A stretch of DNA of 64,000 nucleotides from Pseudoxanthomonas sp. F37 (GTDB lineage Bacteria; Pseudomonadota; Gammaproteobacteria; Xanthomonadales; Xanthomonadaceae): positions 682,001-746,000 of the forward strand of contig NZ_CP095187.1 of assembly GCF_022965755.1 (NCBI RefSeq), written 5' to 3'. The notes below the pieces were generated by a model. The model did not search any database and was not told where the DNA came from. It saw only the letters and a list, made by a program, of their open reading frames with translations. The position numbers were made by a program, and so were the translations under genes. Below are positions 1 to 11,201 of this stretch, in pieces. The number at the start of each line of letters is the position of its first letter. The first letter of the stretch is position 1.

Positions 1-1855
1 CCAGCACGCGCTGCAGCGGCGCCGCGCGCAGCCGCAGGCGCTGCCACCACCACAGGCCCAGCGCCAGCACCACCAGGCCCGCCAGCGCGAGGCCGACGGC
101 GTCGATGCCGCGCTGGTTGCCCAGCACCCACAGCAGCCAGACCGCGGTGAGGTACATGGGGAAGGCGAGCACCTGCTTGAGCGTTTCCATCCACGCGCCC
201 GGTCGCGGCAGGCGCTGCGCCAGCGCCGGCACGAAACCGATCAGCAGGAACGGCAGCGCCAGGCCCAGGCCCAGCACGGCGAATACCAGCAGGCCCAGCA
301 GGCCCGGCGCGGTGAAGGCGTAGGCCAGCGCCACGCCCATGAACGGCGCAGTGCACGGACTGGCCACCACCACCGCGAGCACGCCGGTGAAGAAGTCGCC
401 GGCCGGGCCGCTGCGCGTGGCAAGGCCGTGGCCGGCACCGGCCAGGCGGTGGCCCACCGTGAACACGCCCGACAGGCTGAGGCCCACGGCGAACATCACG
501 TACGCCAGCACGCCCACCACCCACGGCTGCTGCAGCTGGAAGCCCCAGCCCAGCGCCTGTCCGGCGAATCGCAGCGTGAGGGCCAGGGCTCCCACGGCGA
601 TGAAGCTGACCAGCACGCCGGCCGTGTACCACAGCGCCCGCCGGCGCGCGTCGGCGCCGCTGCGCCCGCTCTCGGCCAGCGACAGCGCTTTCAGCGACAG
701 GATCGGCAGCACGCAGGGCATCAGGTTGAGTACCAGGCCGCCCAGCAGCGCGAACGCGAAGGCCGTCAGCAGCGATACCGATCCACGCTCCGAAGCGCGC
801 GCCAGCACCTCCTCGGGCGGACGCGTGCGGGCGACGTCGCCGCCGCCCGTCCGCATATCGGCGGCCTGCGGGTTCCCGGCCCCTGCCTCTGCGGGCGTCA
901 TCGTCGGCGCCACCTCGGCGGGGGCCTGCGTGACCGGCGCATCCGCCGGCGTCACCGCGCCGGCCGGGATGGCCAGCTTCACCCGCCGTGTCATCGGCGG
1001 ATAGCAGATGCCGTCGGTCTGGCAGCCCTGGAACGTCACCCGCAGCGTCGCGGTCACCGCGTCGGCACGGGTGCGCTTCAGCGGCACCGGCACTTCGGCC
1101 TGGTCGAAATAGACGGTGACGTCGCCGAAATGCTCATCCCGGTGCGCGACGCCCTTCGGCCAGCGCGGTGCCTGCAGCGACACGCCCTGCGCACCTTCCA
1201 GCGCCATCGAAGTGCGGTCGCGATACACGTAGTAGCCGCGCGCGGGCGTGAAGCGCAGCAGCAGTTCGTCGCCGTCGAAGGCGATCGCCTCGAAGGCGAA
1301 CGCCTGTTCCGCCGGCAGCGGCAGCGCATCCAGGCCGGCCTGCGGCGTCTGGCCGAGCAGGTTGCCGGCGCGCGCGCCCGACGCCAGCGGAACGAAGGCA
1401 GTGCCCTCGGCGGCCGGCAACGCCACCTTCAGCGTGCGCGTCTGCGGCGGGTAGCAGATGCCGGCGTCGGCGCAGCCCTGGTACTTGATCTTCAGCGTGA
1501 CGCTGTCGGCGCTCGCCGCCGATTGCCCGGGCAGGGTGGCGAGCAGTTCGCCGCGGTAGGTTTCGACATCGCCGAAGAACTCGTCCCGGTAGGCCTTGCC
1601 CTTGGGCAACTGCAGCGGCTGCGCGACGAAGCCCGCATCGGCCTCCACGCCGGTGCGGTGCCGGTACAGGTAATAGCCGTCGGTGATCTTCCAGCGGATC
1701 TCGATGCGGTCGCGCGCCGGCGCGCTGGCGCTCAGCACGAAGGCTTCGTCCACCGGCAGCAGGTCGTCCTGGGTGATGGCGGCCGAGGCTGTCGGTGCGA
1801 CCAGCGAGGCGAGGGACAGCAGCAGGCAGGCGAGCAGGGTGCGGATCGGCGTCAT
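1..1855 (-). CDS. dsbD: Thiol:disulfide interchange protein DsbD, C-terminus beyond window
   Basis: Inner-membrane protein that passes electrons from cytoplasmic thioredoxin to periplasmic thiol oxidoreductases. A signal peptide (about residues 1-25, ending ASA) is followed by two DsbD-alpha domains in tandem. Each has its own redox pair: QGCADAGICYPP near residue 125 and QGCQTDGICYPP near 275. From about residue 358 the membrane beta domain begins, with the transport cysteines visible in LMPCVLPIL and ASPCTAPFMG. The C-terminal thioredoxin-like gamma domain lies outside the window, so the length cannot be judged. Escherichia coli DsbD has one alpha domain, so the duplication is unusual. The start ATG lies 4 bases after the cutA stop, so the two genes are probably co-transcribed. 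Confidence 0.93.
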   Translation of the reverse strand, partial: MTPIRTLLACLLLSLASLVAPTASAAITQDDLLPVDEAFVLSASAPARDRIEIRWKITDGYYLYRHRTGVEADAGFVAQPLQLPKGKAYRDEFFGDVETYRGELLATLPGQSAASADSVTLKIKYQGCADAGICYPPQTRTLKVALPAAEGTAFVPLASGARAGNLLGQTPQAGLDALPLPAEQAFAFEAIAFDGDELLLRFTPARGYYVYRDRTSMALEGAQGVSLQAPRWPKGVAHRDEHFGDVTVYFDQAEVPVPLKRTRADAVTATLRVTFQGCQTDGICYPPMTRRVKLAIPAGAVTPADAPVTQAPAEVAPTMTPAEAGAGNPQAADMRTGGGDVARTRPPEEVLARASERGSVSLLTAFAFALLGGLVLNLMPCVLPILSLKALSLAESGRSGADARRRALWYTAGVLVSFIAVGALALTLRFAGQALGWGFQLQQPWVVGVLAYVMFAVGLSLSGVFTVGHRLAGAGHGLATRSGPAGDFFTGVLAVVVASPCTAPFMGVALAYAFTAPGLLGLLVFAVLGLGLALPFLLIGFVPALAQRLPRPGAWMETLKQVLAFPMYLTAVWLLWVLGNQRGIDAVGLALAGLVVLALGLWWWQRLRLRAAPLQRVL

Positions 1856-1859
1856 CGGG

Positions 1860-2189
1860 TCACTCGGGTCGGGCGTCGGCGCGCGTTTCCGCGGCGACCC
1901 AGTCCAGGTAGGCGGGCAGGCCGGCGGTTTCGACCGCCAGGATCTCGGGCAGTTCATACGGATGGAGTTCGGCCAGCCGCGTCATGAGGGCATCGCGCCG
2001 GTCCGCCGGCGTCTTGGCCAGCAGCTGGACCTCGCTGGCCTGTTCGACCCGGCCCTGCCAGTGGTAGGTCGAGACCACCCCCGGGAGCAGGCTGACGCAG
2101 GCCGCCAGGCGCTCCTCCACCAGGATCCGCGCCAGCCGCTGAGCGGTGTCGGGATCGGGGCAGGTGGACAGGATCAGGAAGACGGACAT
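1860..2189 (-). CDS. cutA: Divalent-cation tolerance protein CutA
   Basis: Small cytoplasmic trimeric protein of the CutA1 family, linked to copper tolerance in enterobacteria; its molecular role remains debated. The 109 residues match the usual family length, with the typical N-terminal strand (MSVFLILSTCPD), the LAACVSLLPG segment and the conserved STYHWQG core. An upstream in-frame start would add 21 unconserved residues, so ATG 2189 is preferred. A GATAAT hexamer ends 9 bases before this ATG, implying a very short or absent leader. It is followed at once by dsbD on the same strand, a pairing common in Gammaproteobacteria. Confidence 0.92.
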   Translation of the reverse strand: MSVFLILSTCPDPDTAQRLARILVEERLAACVSLLPGVVSTYHWQGRVEQASEVQLLAKTPADRRDALMTRLAELHPYELPEILAVETAGLPAYLDWVAAETRADARPE

Positions 2190-2324
2190 GGGTGGCCGAT
2201 TATCGCAGACCCGCCGCACCGGCCCGGCCGGCGAAAAAAAGTGCGGGCACACCCCTTGAAAGCCGCAGGCCGCCGCCCAACATCCCCGTCATCCCGGCCT
2301 GGCCGGGTTTTTGTGCCCCGGGCG

Positions 2325-2351
2325 TTGGCACTCTCCGTGGACGAGTGCTAA
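2325..2351 (+). promoter_or_regulatory. CIRCE operator for HrcA upstream of groESL
   Basis: The inverted repeat TTGGCACTC-N9-GAGTGCTAA differs from the CIRCE consensus (TTAGCACTC-N9-GAGTGCTAA) at one base. It lies 47 bases before groES. CIRCE is the binding site of the heat-shock repressor HrcA, so groESL is likely derepressed on heat shock when GroEL becomes titrated by misfolded protein. No hrcA gene is in the window. Confidence 0.95.
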
Positions 2352-2398
2352 CATCCCCGCCCCTTTCCTAGTCCAATCAATCACTTAAGAGGATTGAC

Positions 2399-2692
2399 AT
2401 GAGCAACATCAAGCCCCTGTACGACCGCCTGGTGGTCAAGCCGATCGAAGCCGAAGAGACCTCGCTGGGCGGCATCATCATTCCCGACGCCGCCAAGGAA
2501 AAGCCCACCAAGGGCGAAGTCATTGCTGTCGGCGAAGGCAAGTTCATCGACGCCACCGGTGGCGTGCGCGCCCCGAAGGTGAAGGTGGGCGACAAGGTGA
2601 TCTACGGTCAGTACTCCGGCTCGGCCTACAAGCAGGACGGCGTCGAGTACAAGATCATCAAGGAAGACGACGTCCTCGCGATCCTCGGCTGA
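2399..2692 (+). CDS. groES: Co-chaperonin GroES
   Basis: The 10-kDa heptameric lid of the GroEL chaperonin. At 97 residues it has the usual length, starting [20 protein letters not shown]. The mobile loop ([16 protein letters not shown]) inserts into the GroEL apical domain. An AAGAGG ribosome site lies about 8 bases before the ATG, and the CIRCE operator lies just upstream. groEL follows after 139 bases, an unusually wide spacing that holds a short inverted heptamer repeat. Confidence 0.98.
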   Translation: MSNIKPLYDRLVVKPIEAEETSLGGIIIPDAAKEKPTKGEVIAVGEGKFIDATGGVRAPKVKVGDKVIYGQYSGSAYKQDGVEYKIIKEDDVLAILG

Positions 2693-2708
2693 TGCCGAGG
2701 CGGGATGG

Positions 2709-4472
<1,764 letters not shown>

Positions 4473-4503
4473 GTCCCGTTTCCCGCGTCACCGTTCCACG
4501 AGA

Positions 4504-4532
4504 ACCCCCGCCGCGAGGCGGGGGTTTTCTTT
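4504..4532 (+). terminator. Rho-independent terminator of groESL
   Basis: A perfect 9-bp stem (ACCCCCGCC/GGCGGGGGT) with a GCGA tetraloop is followed by TTTTCTTT. It lies 32 bases after the groEL stop and separates it from the convergent aminotransferase gene. Confidence 0.95.
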
Positions 4533-4537
4533 ATCCC

Positions 4538-5851
4538 TCACCCCGCAATCGCACGCACCGCGCGCAAGGCCTCGTCGACTTCCTCTGGCGTATTCACCAG
4601 GCTTGGCGCCAGCCGGGCGTAGCTGACGGCGTAAGGACTGGTGCTGGCGACGATGCGCCGCGCGAGCAGTTGTTTCACGATGTCGGTGGGCGATAGGCCA
4701 TCGATCTCGAACGCCACCAGCCCCGCGGACAACGCGGCGGCGCGCGGCGTGTGCATCTTCACCTTCGGCAGGCTGGCCAGGCCCTGCTTCAGTTGATCGT
4801 TCATCGCGGTGATGCGCGCCGCCACGCGCGGGCGCTGCATCTGCCTGTGCATGCGGAAGGCGGCCGCCATCGCCCATTGGTGCTCGAAGGCATGGAAGCC
4901 GCCGGGCGTCATCCTGGCGGCGTTGGCAGGACCCGAGGGCGGACGTTCTTCTGCCCAGGCCTTGTAGCTCTCCAGTTCGGTGAAATTGGGCACCAGCGGC
5001 CGCAGGCGTGCCCAGCTCGCCGCGTTCGCCCACACCAGCCCGGTGCCGCGCGGCGCGAACATCCACTTGTGCGTGCCGGCGCAGAAATAGTCCGCACCCA
5101 GCGTGGCGACGGTGTCGTCGGCCGCGCCAAGCCCGTGCACGCCATCGACCACCAGCAGCGGCGGCTCGGGCAGGCCGCGCAGCATGGCGGCGATTTCGCG
5201 GACCGGCAGGCGGATGCCGGTGCTGGAGTGCACCCAGGTGATGCCGACCACGCGGGTGGCCGGCCGTATCGCCGCTTTCAGCTGGCCGACGATCTCGTCG
5301 ACGCTGGCGTCCGCGGACGAGGCGAACAGGGCGATCCTGCGCATCGAGGCGCCGGCGCGCGCGGTGGCCAGCCGGATCGATTCGTGGTGCGAGTAATGGT
5401 CGTGGACGGTCGTCAGCACTTCATCGCCGGGCTTCAGCGGCAGCCCGTGGTAGACCAGCGCGAGGCCTTCGGTGGTGCTGCGGGTCAGGCATACCTCGTG
5501 GGCGCGCCCACCCAGGTAGTCCGCGGCCTCGGTGCAGACCTGCAGCGGCAGGTTGTGCGCGTCGTCCTCGAACATCGCGCGTTCGACGAACAGGAACGGA
5601 TTGGCGTCCATCGCCCGCCGATAGCCTTCCAGGGCCTCCCGCACCGGGGTGGGGTGGCTGGCGATGAAGAACGAGGCGAAATGCCGGTACGCCGGATCCA
5701 GCGCGAACTGCGCGCGCACGGCATCCCAGTCGGAGAGGTCGGGCAGGGCGGGTGTCTGCGCGGCGACCGCGGCCAGCAGGGGGCCGGGCAGCAATGTGGT
5801 CGCGGCGAGCGCGGCGGGGGCCGCGAGCAGGTGTCGGCGGGACAGGGCCAT
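4538..5851 (-). CDS. Tat-exported class V aminotransferase-fold PLP enzyme
   Basis: A 437-residue pyridoxal-phosphate enzyme of the class V aminotransferase / cysteine desulfurase superfamily. The N-terminus MALSRRHLLAAPAALAATTLL is a twin-arginine signal, so it probably acts in the periplasm. Fold hallmarks are the nucleotide-side loop TRSTTEGLALVYHG, the aspartate in VVDGVHGLG that contacts the PLP ring, and the Schiff-base lysine in FCAGTHKWMFAPRGTG. The substrate cannot be deduced. ATG 5851 is chosen because it puts the RR motif at the N-terminus; an ATG 45 bases upstream is the alternative. It converges on groEL across the terminator. Confidence 0.85.
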   Translation of the reverse strand: MALSRRHLLAAPAALAATTLLPGPLLAAVAAQTPALPDLSDWDAVRAQFALDPAYRHFASFFIASHPTPVREALEGYRRAMDANPFLFVERAMFEDDAHNLPLQVCTEAADYLGGRAHEVCLTRSTTEGLALVYHGLPLKPGDEVLTTVHDHYSHHESIRLATARAGASMRRIALFASSADASVDEIVGQLKAAIRPATRVVGITWVHSSTGIRLPVREIAAMLRGLPEPPLLVVDGVHGLGAADDTVATLGADYFCAGTHKWMFAPRGTGLVWANAASWARLRPLVPNFTELESYKAWAEERPPSGPANAARMTPGGFHAFEHQWAMAAAFRMHRQMQRPRVAARITAMNDQLKQGLASLPKVKMHTPRAAALSAGLVAFEIDGLSPTDIVKQLLARRIVASTSPYAVSYARLAPSLVNTPEEVDEALRAVRAIAG

Positions 5852-6055
5852 GATGCACCGGACCGGTGGCGTCGCCGGATGCGACAGAGGGGCCAACGCG
5901 GGGGTGTGCGCCGTGCGGCCACCGTTCGGCGGTCGCCCGCGGCGATGCGTACCGGCGTTGTTCCATGCGCGTGCGCACCTGTCCTGGATCCGCGGTTCCA
6001 GGTTGCAGATGAAACATTCGCCAGCCCGCGAAAGGCGTGATATCTCTACGCCCCG

Positions 6056-6133
6056 ATGAGCCCGACCCGCGCCCGCTTCTGGTTTTGGTATTACCGCGAT
6101 CCCACGGCGGTGGCGAGGCTGCGTTCATTCTAG
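6056..6133 (+). CDS. Aromatic-rich leader peptide of the DAHP synthase attenuator
   Basis: A 25-codon open frame whose codons 8-13 read Phe-Trp-Phe-Trp-Tyr-Tyr, six aromatic residues in a row. It ends at TAG 6131-6133. A 10-bp hairpin with a T-run starts 24 bases later and the DAHP synthase gene follows. This is the layout of a transcription attenuator: a ribosome stalled by scarce charged tRNA-Phe, -Trp or -Tyr would expose the GGCGG just after the aromatic codons, which can pair with CCGCC of the terminator. No good ribosome site is visible, the weakest point. Function is inferred from this layout, not from homology. Confidence 0.75.
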   Translation: MSPTRARFWFWYYRDPTAVARLRSF

Positions 6134-6157
6134 GTAGACACCAGAAGAATCCCCTTG

Positions 6158-6188
6158 AAGCCGCCAGCGAACCTGGCGGCTTTTTTAT
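6158..6188 (+). terminator. Attenuator terminator before DAHP synthase
   Basis: A perfect 10-bp stem (AAGCCGCCAG/CTGGCGGCTT), 5-base loop and TTTTTTATT tail sit between the leader peptide and the DAHP synthase gene. Its 5' arm contains CCGCC, complementary to GGCGG inside the leader frame, so an alternative antiterminator pairing is possible. Confidence 0.9.
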
Positions 6189-6206
6189 TGACACCGGAGA
6201 ACCCCC

Positions 6207-7286
<1,080 letters not shown>

Positions 7287-7389
7287 GCAGGAAGTGACTT
7301 CCGGCAGGTGGAAGAGGTGACCGCTGGCAACTGACGCGCGTCGGCGCCGCGGGAGACAGTGGAGGCCCATCCCGCCACCGGAGTCCGCC

Positions 7390-7821
7390 ATGTCCCGTCC
7401 TGCCCGCCGCCTGCTTCCCCTCACGCTGGTTCTCGCCTGCTTCGGCGCGCTGCAGGCGCACGCCGCCGATCTCACCGTGACGCTGCAGGGCGTGCGCGCG
7501 CAGACCGGCGTGCTGAAGCTGGCGGTGGTCGATTCGCAGGCCGGCTGGGACGGACAGGCGCGGCCGGTGAAGGCCGACGGGGCGCCGCCGCAGGGCGAGG
7601 CCGCCACGTTCGTGTTCAAGGATCTGGCGCCGGGCGCGTATGCGGTGTTGGTGACCCACGACGAGAACGGTAACGGCAAGCTCGACAGCAACATGATCGG
7701 CATGCCGGTCGAGGCCTACGGCTTCAGCAACAATCCCAACGTGATGCGCAAGCCGACCTGGGACGAGGCCCGCTTCGACGTGGGTGCGCAGGATGCCGCC
7801 ATCGCCATCACCTTGCGCTGA
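7390..7821 (+). CDS. DUF2141 family secreted protein
   Basis: A 143-residue protein with a cleavable signal peptide (about residues 1-25, ending AHAAD). The rest is a DUF2141 domain, an immunoglobulin-like beta fold recognised by GVLKLAVVDS, the middle LAPGAYAVLVTHDENGNGKLD (acidic, possibly calcium binding) and YGFSNNP near the C-terminus. Molecular function is unknown. It ends 9 bases before the carotenoid oxygenase gene, so the two are probably co-transcribed, and the partner may offer the best clue to its job. Confidence 0.85.
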   Translation: MSRPARRLLPLTLVLACFGALQAHAADLTVTLQGVRAQTGVLKLAVVDSQAGWDGQARPVKADGAPPQGEAATFVFKDLAPGAYAVLVTHDENGNGKLDSNMIGMPVEAYGFSNNPNVMRKPTWDEARFDVGAQDAAIAITLR

Positions 7822-7830
7822 GGGCCCGCC

Positions 7831-9354
7831 ATGGACCGTCGCCGCTTCCTGCGCCATCTCCTGTCCGGCGCCACCGCACTGGCCGTCGCCCCCGCGCTGC
7901 TGCGCGGCGAGGACGCCTTCGCCGGCGACCCCGCCCGCTTCGCGGCCGGCCTGCGCGAACAGCCCTGGCTCGCGGGCTGGAAGTCCGTGCAGTCCGAAAC
8001 GCTGGGGCCGGCCACCGTGCAGTTGGAGGGGCGGTTGCCGGCAGGCTTCGCCGGGACGCTGTACCGCAACGGGCCTGCGTGGACCGAACGCGCCGGCTTC
8101 CGCTACGAGCACTGGTTCGATGGCGACGGCATGGTCCATGGCTGGCGCTTCAACGGCGACGGCACGCTGAGCCACCACGCACGCATGGTCGCCACACCGA
8201 AGTTCACGCGTGAGCAGCGGGCGGGCCGCTTCCTGTATCCGGTCGCCGGCACGTCCATCCCGGACCGGCACCCGATCCGCAACAACGACGACGCGAATGC
8301 GGCCAACACCTCCGTCACCATGATCAACGGCCGCCTGTTCGCGTTGTGCGAGGCGGGCTCGGCGTTCGAACTGGATCCGGACGATCTGGCCACGCTGGGC
8401 CCGGTGACCTGGCGCCCGGACCTGGCGGCGATACCGTTCTCCGCGCACCCGCTGCTGGACCGCGACGGCTCGTGGTGGAACTTCGGCTCCATCTCGATGA
8501 TGGGCGGCAACGGGCTGGTGGTGTGGCATGTGGGTCGCGACGGCACGCTGGCATCGGCGGACGTGCTGGAAACGCCGGTGCCCGGCTACCTGCACAGCTT
8601 CGCCATGACCGATCGCCACCTGGTCTTCGCGCTGATCCCGTTCCGCTATCGCGAAGGCAACGGGGCGTTCTTCGAACGCCTCCGCTTCCAGCCGGAGCAG
8701 CCGCTGTGCATCGCGGTCGTGGACAAGGCCGCGCCGACGCGGGCGCGCTGGTTCGAGGCCGACTTCGCCGCGATCTACCATTTCGGCGACGCGCATGAGC
8801 GCGACGGCCGTATCACGGTACGCGCGGTGCAGCACCTGGACCCGGAGGAAGCGCGCTCGCCGATGCGGGCCGCGATGAACGGCGACGCGCAGGGCGATGT
8901 CCATGGCAGCAAGGGTGCGCTGCGCGAACTGGTGCTGGACCTGCGCAGCGGCAAGGCGCACTGGGAGGACACCGGCGTCACCGGCATCGAGTTTCCCGTG
9001 TTCGATGCCCGCACGCCATCGCGCGGCACGGCGCGGCTGTACGCACCGATCCATGCCGAAGGTTCGACCGCGCCGTACTTCAGCCGCATCGGCGCGTTCG
9101 ATCTGGCGCGCGGCCGCCGCCAGGTGCACGACTACGGGCGCGACGTGCTGGTCGAAGAACACCTGTTCGTGCCGCGTCCCGGCAGCGCGCGTCCGGACGA
9201 CGGCTGGCTGGTCGGCACGTTGCTGGATGCGGCGAAGGGGCGCAGCGGCATCGCCGTGCTGGATGCGCGGCGGGTGGACGACGGCCCGCTGGCGCAGGCC
9301 TGGCTGCCCTACACGGTGCCGCTGGGCTTCCACGGGCACTTCGCCGCGCGCTGA
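7831..9354 (+). CDS. Tat-exported carotenoid oxygenase family protein
   Basis: A 507-residue member of the carotenoid cleavage oxygenase family, non-heme iron enzymes that split polyenes or stilbene-like substrates with oxygen. MDRRRFLRHLLSGATALAVA is a twin-arginine signal. The four expected iron-binding histidines are in place: H206 (FSAHPLLD), H255 (YLHSFAMT), H317 (IYHFGDAHE) and H501 in the terminal GFHGHF. FDGDGMVHGWRF is the family N-terminal motif. The substrate cannot be inferred. It follows the DUF2141 gene closely. Confidence 0.92.
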   Translation: MDRRRFLRHLLSGATALAVAPALLRGEDAFAGDPARFAAGLREQPWLAGWKSVQSETLGPATVQLEGRLPAGFAGTLYRNGPAWTERAGFRYEHWFDGDGMVHGWRFNGDGTLSHHARMVATPKFTREQRAGRFLYPVAGTSIPDRHPIRNNDDANAANTSVTMINGRLFALCEAGSAFELDPDDLATLGPVTWRPDLAAIPFSAHPLLDRDGSWWNFGSISMMGGNGLVVWHVGRDGTLASADVLETPVPGYLHSFAMTDRHLVFALIPFRYREGNGAFFERLRFQPEQPLCIAVVDKAAPTRARWFEADFAAIYHFGDAHERDGRITVRAVQHLDPEEARSPMRAAMNGDAQGDVHGSKGALRELVLDLRSGKAHWEDTGVTGIEFPVFDARTPSRGTARLYAPIHAEGSTAPYFSRIGAFDLARGRRQVHDYGRDVLVEEHLFVPRPGSARPDDGWLVGTLLDAAKGRSGIAVLDARRVDDGPLAQAWLPYTVPLGFHGHFAAR

Positions 9355-9759
9355 TGCGCCCGGGCTCGGCCGCAGGCAGCGTGCCATGACCGGCACGCTT
9401 TGCTGGCGCGGCTGGGACTCCCGGCTTGGCGCAGTCGCCATGCGGTCGAAGGCCAAGGTCTGGTGCGAAGGCGGGCCCGTGCCCTCGATCGGGGGAGGGG
9501 CCGCCGGTTTGCGCGCGAGTGGGCCTGCGCGCCTGTTCAGGTAAATGCGATGAAGAACGTAACCGGGATTCTGACGAGCGGCCGCGGAATTGGTCTGATA
9601 TCGGTAACATGCAGTCACGGCGCGGGTTTTGCTCGCATTCATCTTTGTGGCATCGCACCCTCAGGACGCGATACCCGGGGTTTTGTTTTGCAGTGCAGCG
9701 TGCAACACCCGTAACGCACCCTTCACGATGGCCCCGCATCCCGACGTGGGGGAGGGAGC

Positions 9760-9797
9760 AAGCCCGCAAATGGCCCAGCCTTTGCGGGCTTTTTTAT
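9760..9797 (+). terminator. Rho-independent terminator
   Basis: A perfect 11-bp stem (AAGCCCGCAAA/TTTGCGGGCTT) with a 10-base loop and a run of six T. It terminates plus-strand transcription upstream of lipA. Confidence 0.9.
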
Positions 9798-9965
9798 TCC
9801 TGCTGCGCAGGAATGGAAACCCAGGTTCTGCTGCGCAGACCCGGGGCCTCGAGCCGCGCCACCCCACCCCGCGGCTTCGCCGCGCCCCCGGACTCAGCGG
9901 GCTCTGCCCTGGTCGCCTTCCCCTGCCTGGAGCCAGGTGCCGGCCAGAGGCGACCGGCGAAGCGT

Positions 9966-9971
9966 TAGAAT
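9966..9971 (+). promoter_or_regulatory. -10 element of lipA, probably leaderless
   Basis: TAGAAT ends exactly 6 bases before the lipA ATG, so transcription should start at or next to the start codon. No Shine-Dalgarno sequence is present and no clear -35 is visible. Confidence 0.55.
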
Positions 9972-9977
9972 TGGCCC

Positions 9978-10994
9978 ATGGCCGACACCCCCGCCCGCGT
10001 AATCCCCCTTGAAGTCGTCAGTTCCTCGCCCGCCCCGCTCGAGGCAGGCGCCAAACAACTGGGGGGCGACAAGATCGCGCGTTCGCCCGTGCAGTTCGCC
10101 GACGCCCCGGTGCTGCGCAAGCCGTCCTGGATACGCGTCCGCATTCCCTCCGATGGCTCGGTGGCCCGGCTCAAGGCCAAGCTGCGCGAGAACCGCCTGG
10201 TCACCGTGTGCGAAGAGGCCAGCTGCCCGAACATCCATGAGTGTTTCGGCCACGGCACCGCCACGTTCATGATCCTGGGCGAGGTGTGCACGCGCCGCTG
10301 CTCGTTCTGCGATGTCGCCCACGGCCGTCCCAAGCCGCCGGATGCGTCCGAACCGCTGAGCCTGGCCAACACCGTGGCCGACATGGGCCTGAAGTACGTC
10401 GTGGTGACCAGCGTGGACCGCGACGACCTGCGCGACGGCGGCGCCCAGCACTTCGTGGACTGCATCGCGGCCATCCGCGAGCATTCGCCGGCCACGCGCA
10501 TCGAGATCCTCACCCCGGATTTCCGCGGCAAGGGCCGGATGGACCGCGCGCTGGACATCCTGGCCGCCAATCCGCCGGACGTGTTCAACCACAACATCGA
10601 GACCGTGCCGGAGCTGTACCCCAACGTGCGTCCCGGCGCCGACTACCAGTGGTCGTTGACCCTGCTGCAGCGCTTCAAGCAGCAGCACCCGCATCTGCCC
10701 ACCAAGAGCGGCATCATGCTGGGCCTGGGCGAGACCATGGAGCAGGTGCAGGGCACGCTGCGCGACCTGCGCGCGCACGAGGTGGACATGGTCACCATCG
10801 GCCAGTACCTGCAGCCCACACCGCACCACCACCCGGTGCTGCGCTACTGGACGCCCGACGAGTTCAAGGCGCTGGAGGAGTACGGCATGGCGCTGGGCTT
10901 CAGCCATGTGGCGTCGGGTCCGCTGGTGCGTTCGTCCTACCACGCCGACCAGCAGGCGGCGCAGGCCGCCCACGCCGCCCGCCAGGCAGTCTGA
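9978..10994 (+). CDS. lipA: Lipoyl synthase
   Basis: Radical-SAM enzyme that inserts two sulfurs into protein-bound octanoyl groups to make lipoate. The 338 residues carry both cluster motifs: the auxiliary [4Fe-4S] cysteines C78, C83 and C89 ([13 protein letters not shown]) with the C-terminal RSSYHA serine, and the radical-SAM CxxxCxxC at C104, C108 and C111 (CTRRCSFC). lipB, often adjacent in Gammaproteobacteria, is not next to it. ATG 9978 is supported by the LipA alignment and the -10 hexamer directly upstream. The 207 bases after the gene hold nothing recognisable. Confidence 0.98.
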   Translation: MADTPARVIPLEVVSSSPAPLEAGAKQLGGDKIARSPVQFADAPVLRKPSWIRVRIPSDGSVARLKAKLRENRLVTVCEEASCPNIHECFGHGTATFMILGEVCTRRCSFCDVAHGRPKPPDASEPLSLANTVADMGLKYVVVTSVDRDDLRDGGAQHFVDCIAAIREHSPATRIEILTPDFRGKGRMDRALDILAANPPDVFNHNIETVPELYPNVRPGADYQWSLTLLQRFKQQHPHLPTKSGIMLGLGETMEQVQGTLRDLRAHEVDMVTIGQYLQPTPHHHPVLRYWTPDEFKALEEYGMALGFSHVASGPLVRSSYHADQQAAQAAHAARQAV

Positions 10995-11201
10995 ACGTCT
11001 CCCTCCGTGCGCCCTGGCCACCCCGGGCCGGGGCGGCGCCGTGTGCGCCTCCGCACCCCGGCACGGGCGCGGTTCACCTTTCCCTACGCCTGGGCCTTTA
11101 GGCTGCCGAAAGGCAGATGACAAGGCGCGCAACTTTGTGCACTGTCGTCGTGTCGAACCCGCATCGTTCCAGCTGACGGTCCCCAGGGGCCACGAGTACC
11201 C

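Larger units (their letters stand above)
9355..9977 (+). other. Non-coding gap with a terminator and a small palindrome
   Basis: No convincing gene was found in these 620 bases; open frames here lack recognisable motifs or ribosome sites. The gap holds a strong plus-strand terminator (9760-9797), a perfect 8-bp palindrome (9796-9814, ATTCCTGC-TGC-GCAGGAAT) and the lipA -10 element. The terminator lies more than 400 bases beyond the oxygenase stop, so a separate small RNA ending there is possible. Confidence 0.5.

Noticed and set aside
9355..9977. lipB next to lipA
   Set aside because: No frame in this gap has lipoyl(octanoyl)transferase motifs; lipB must be elsewhere.
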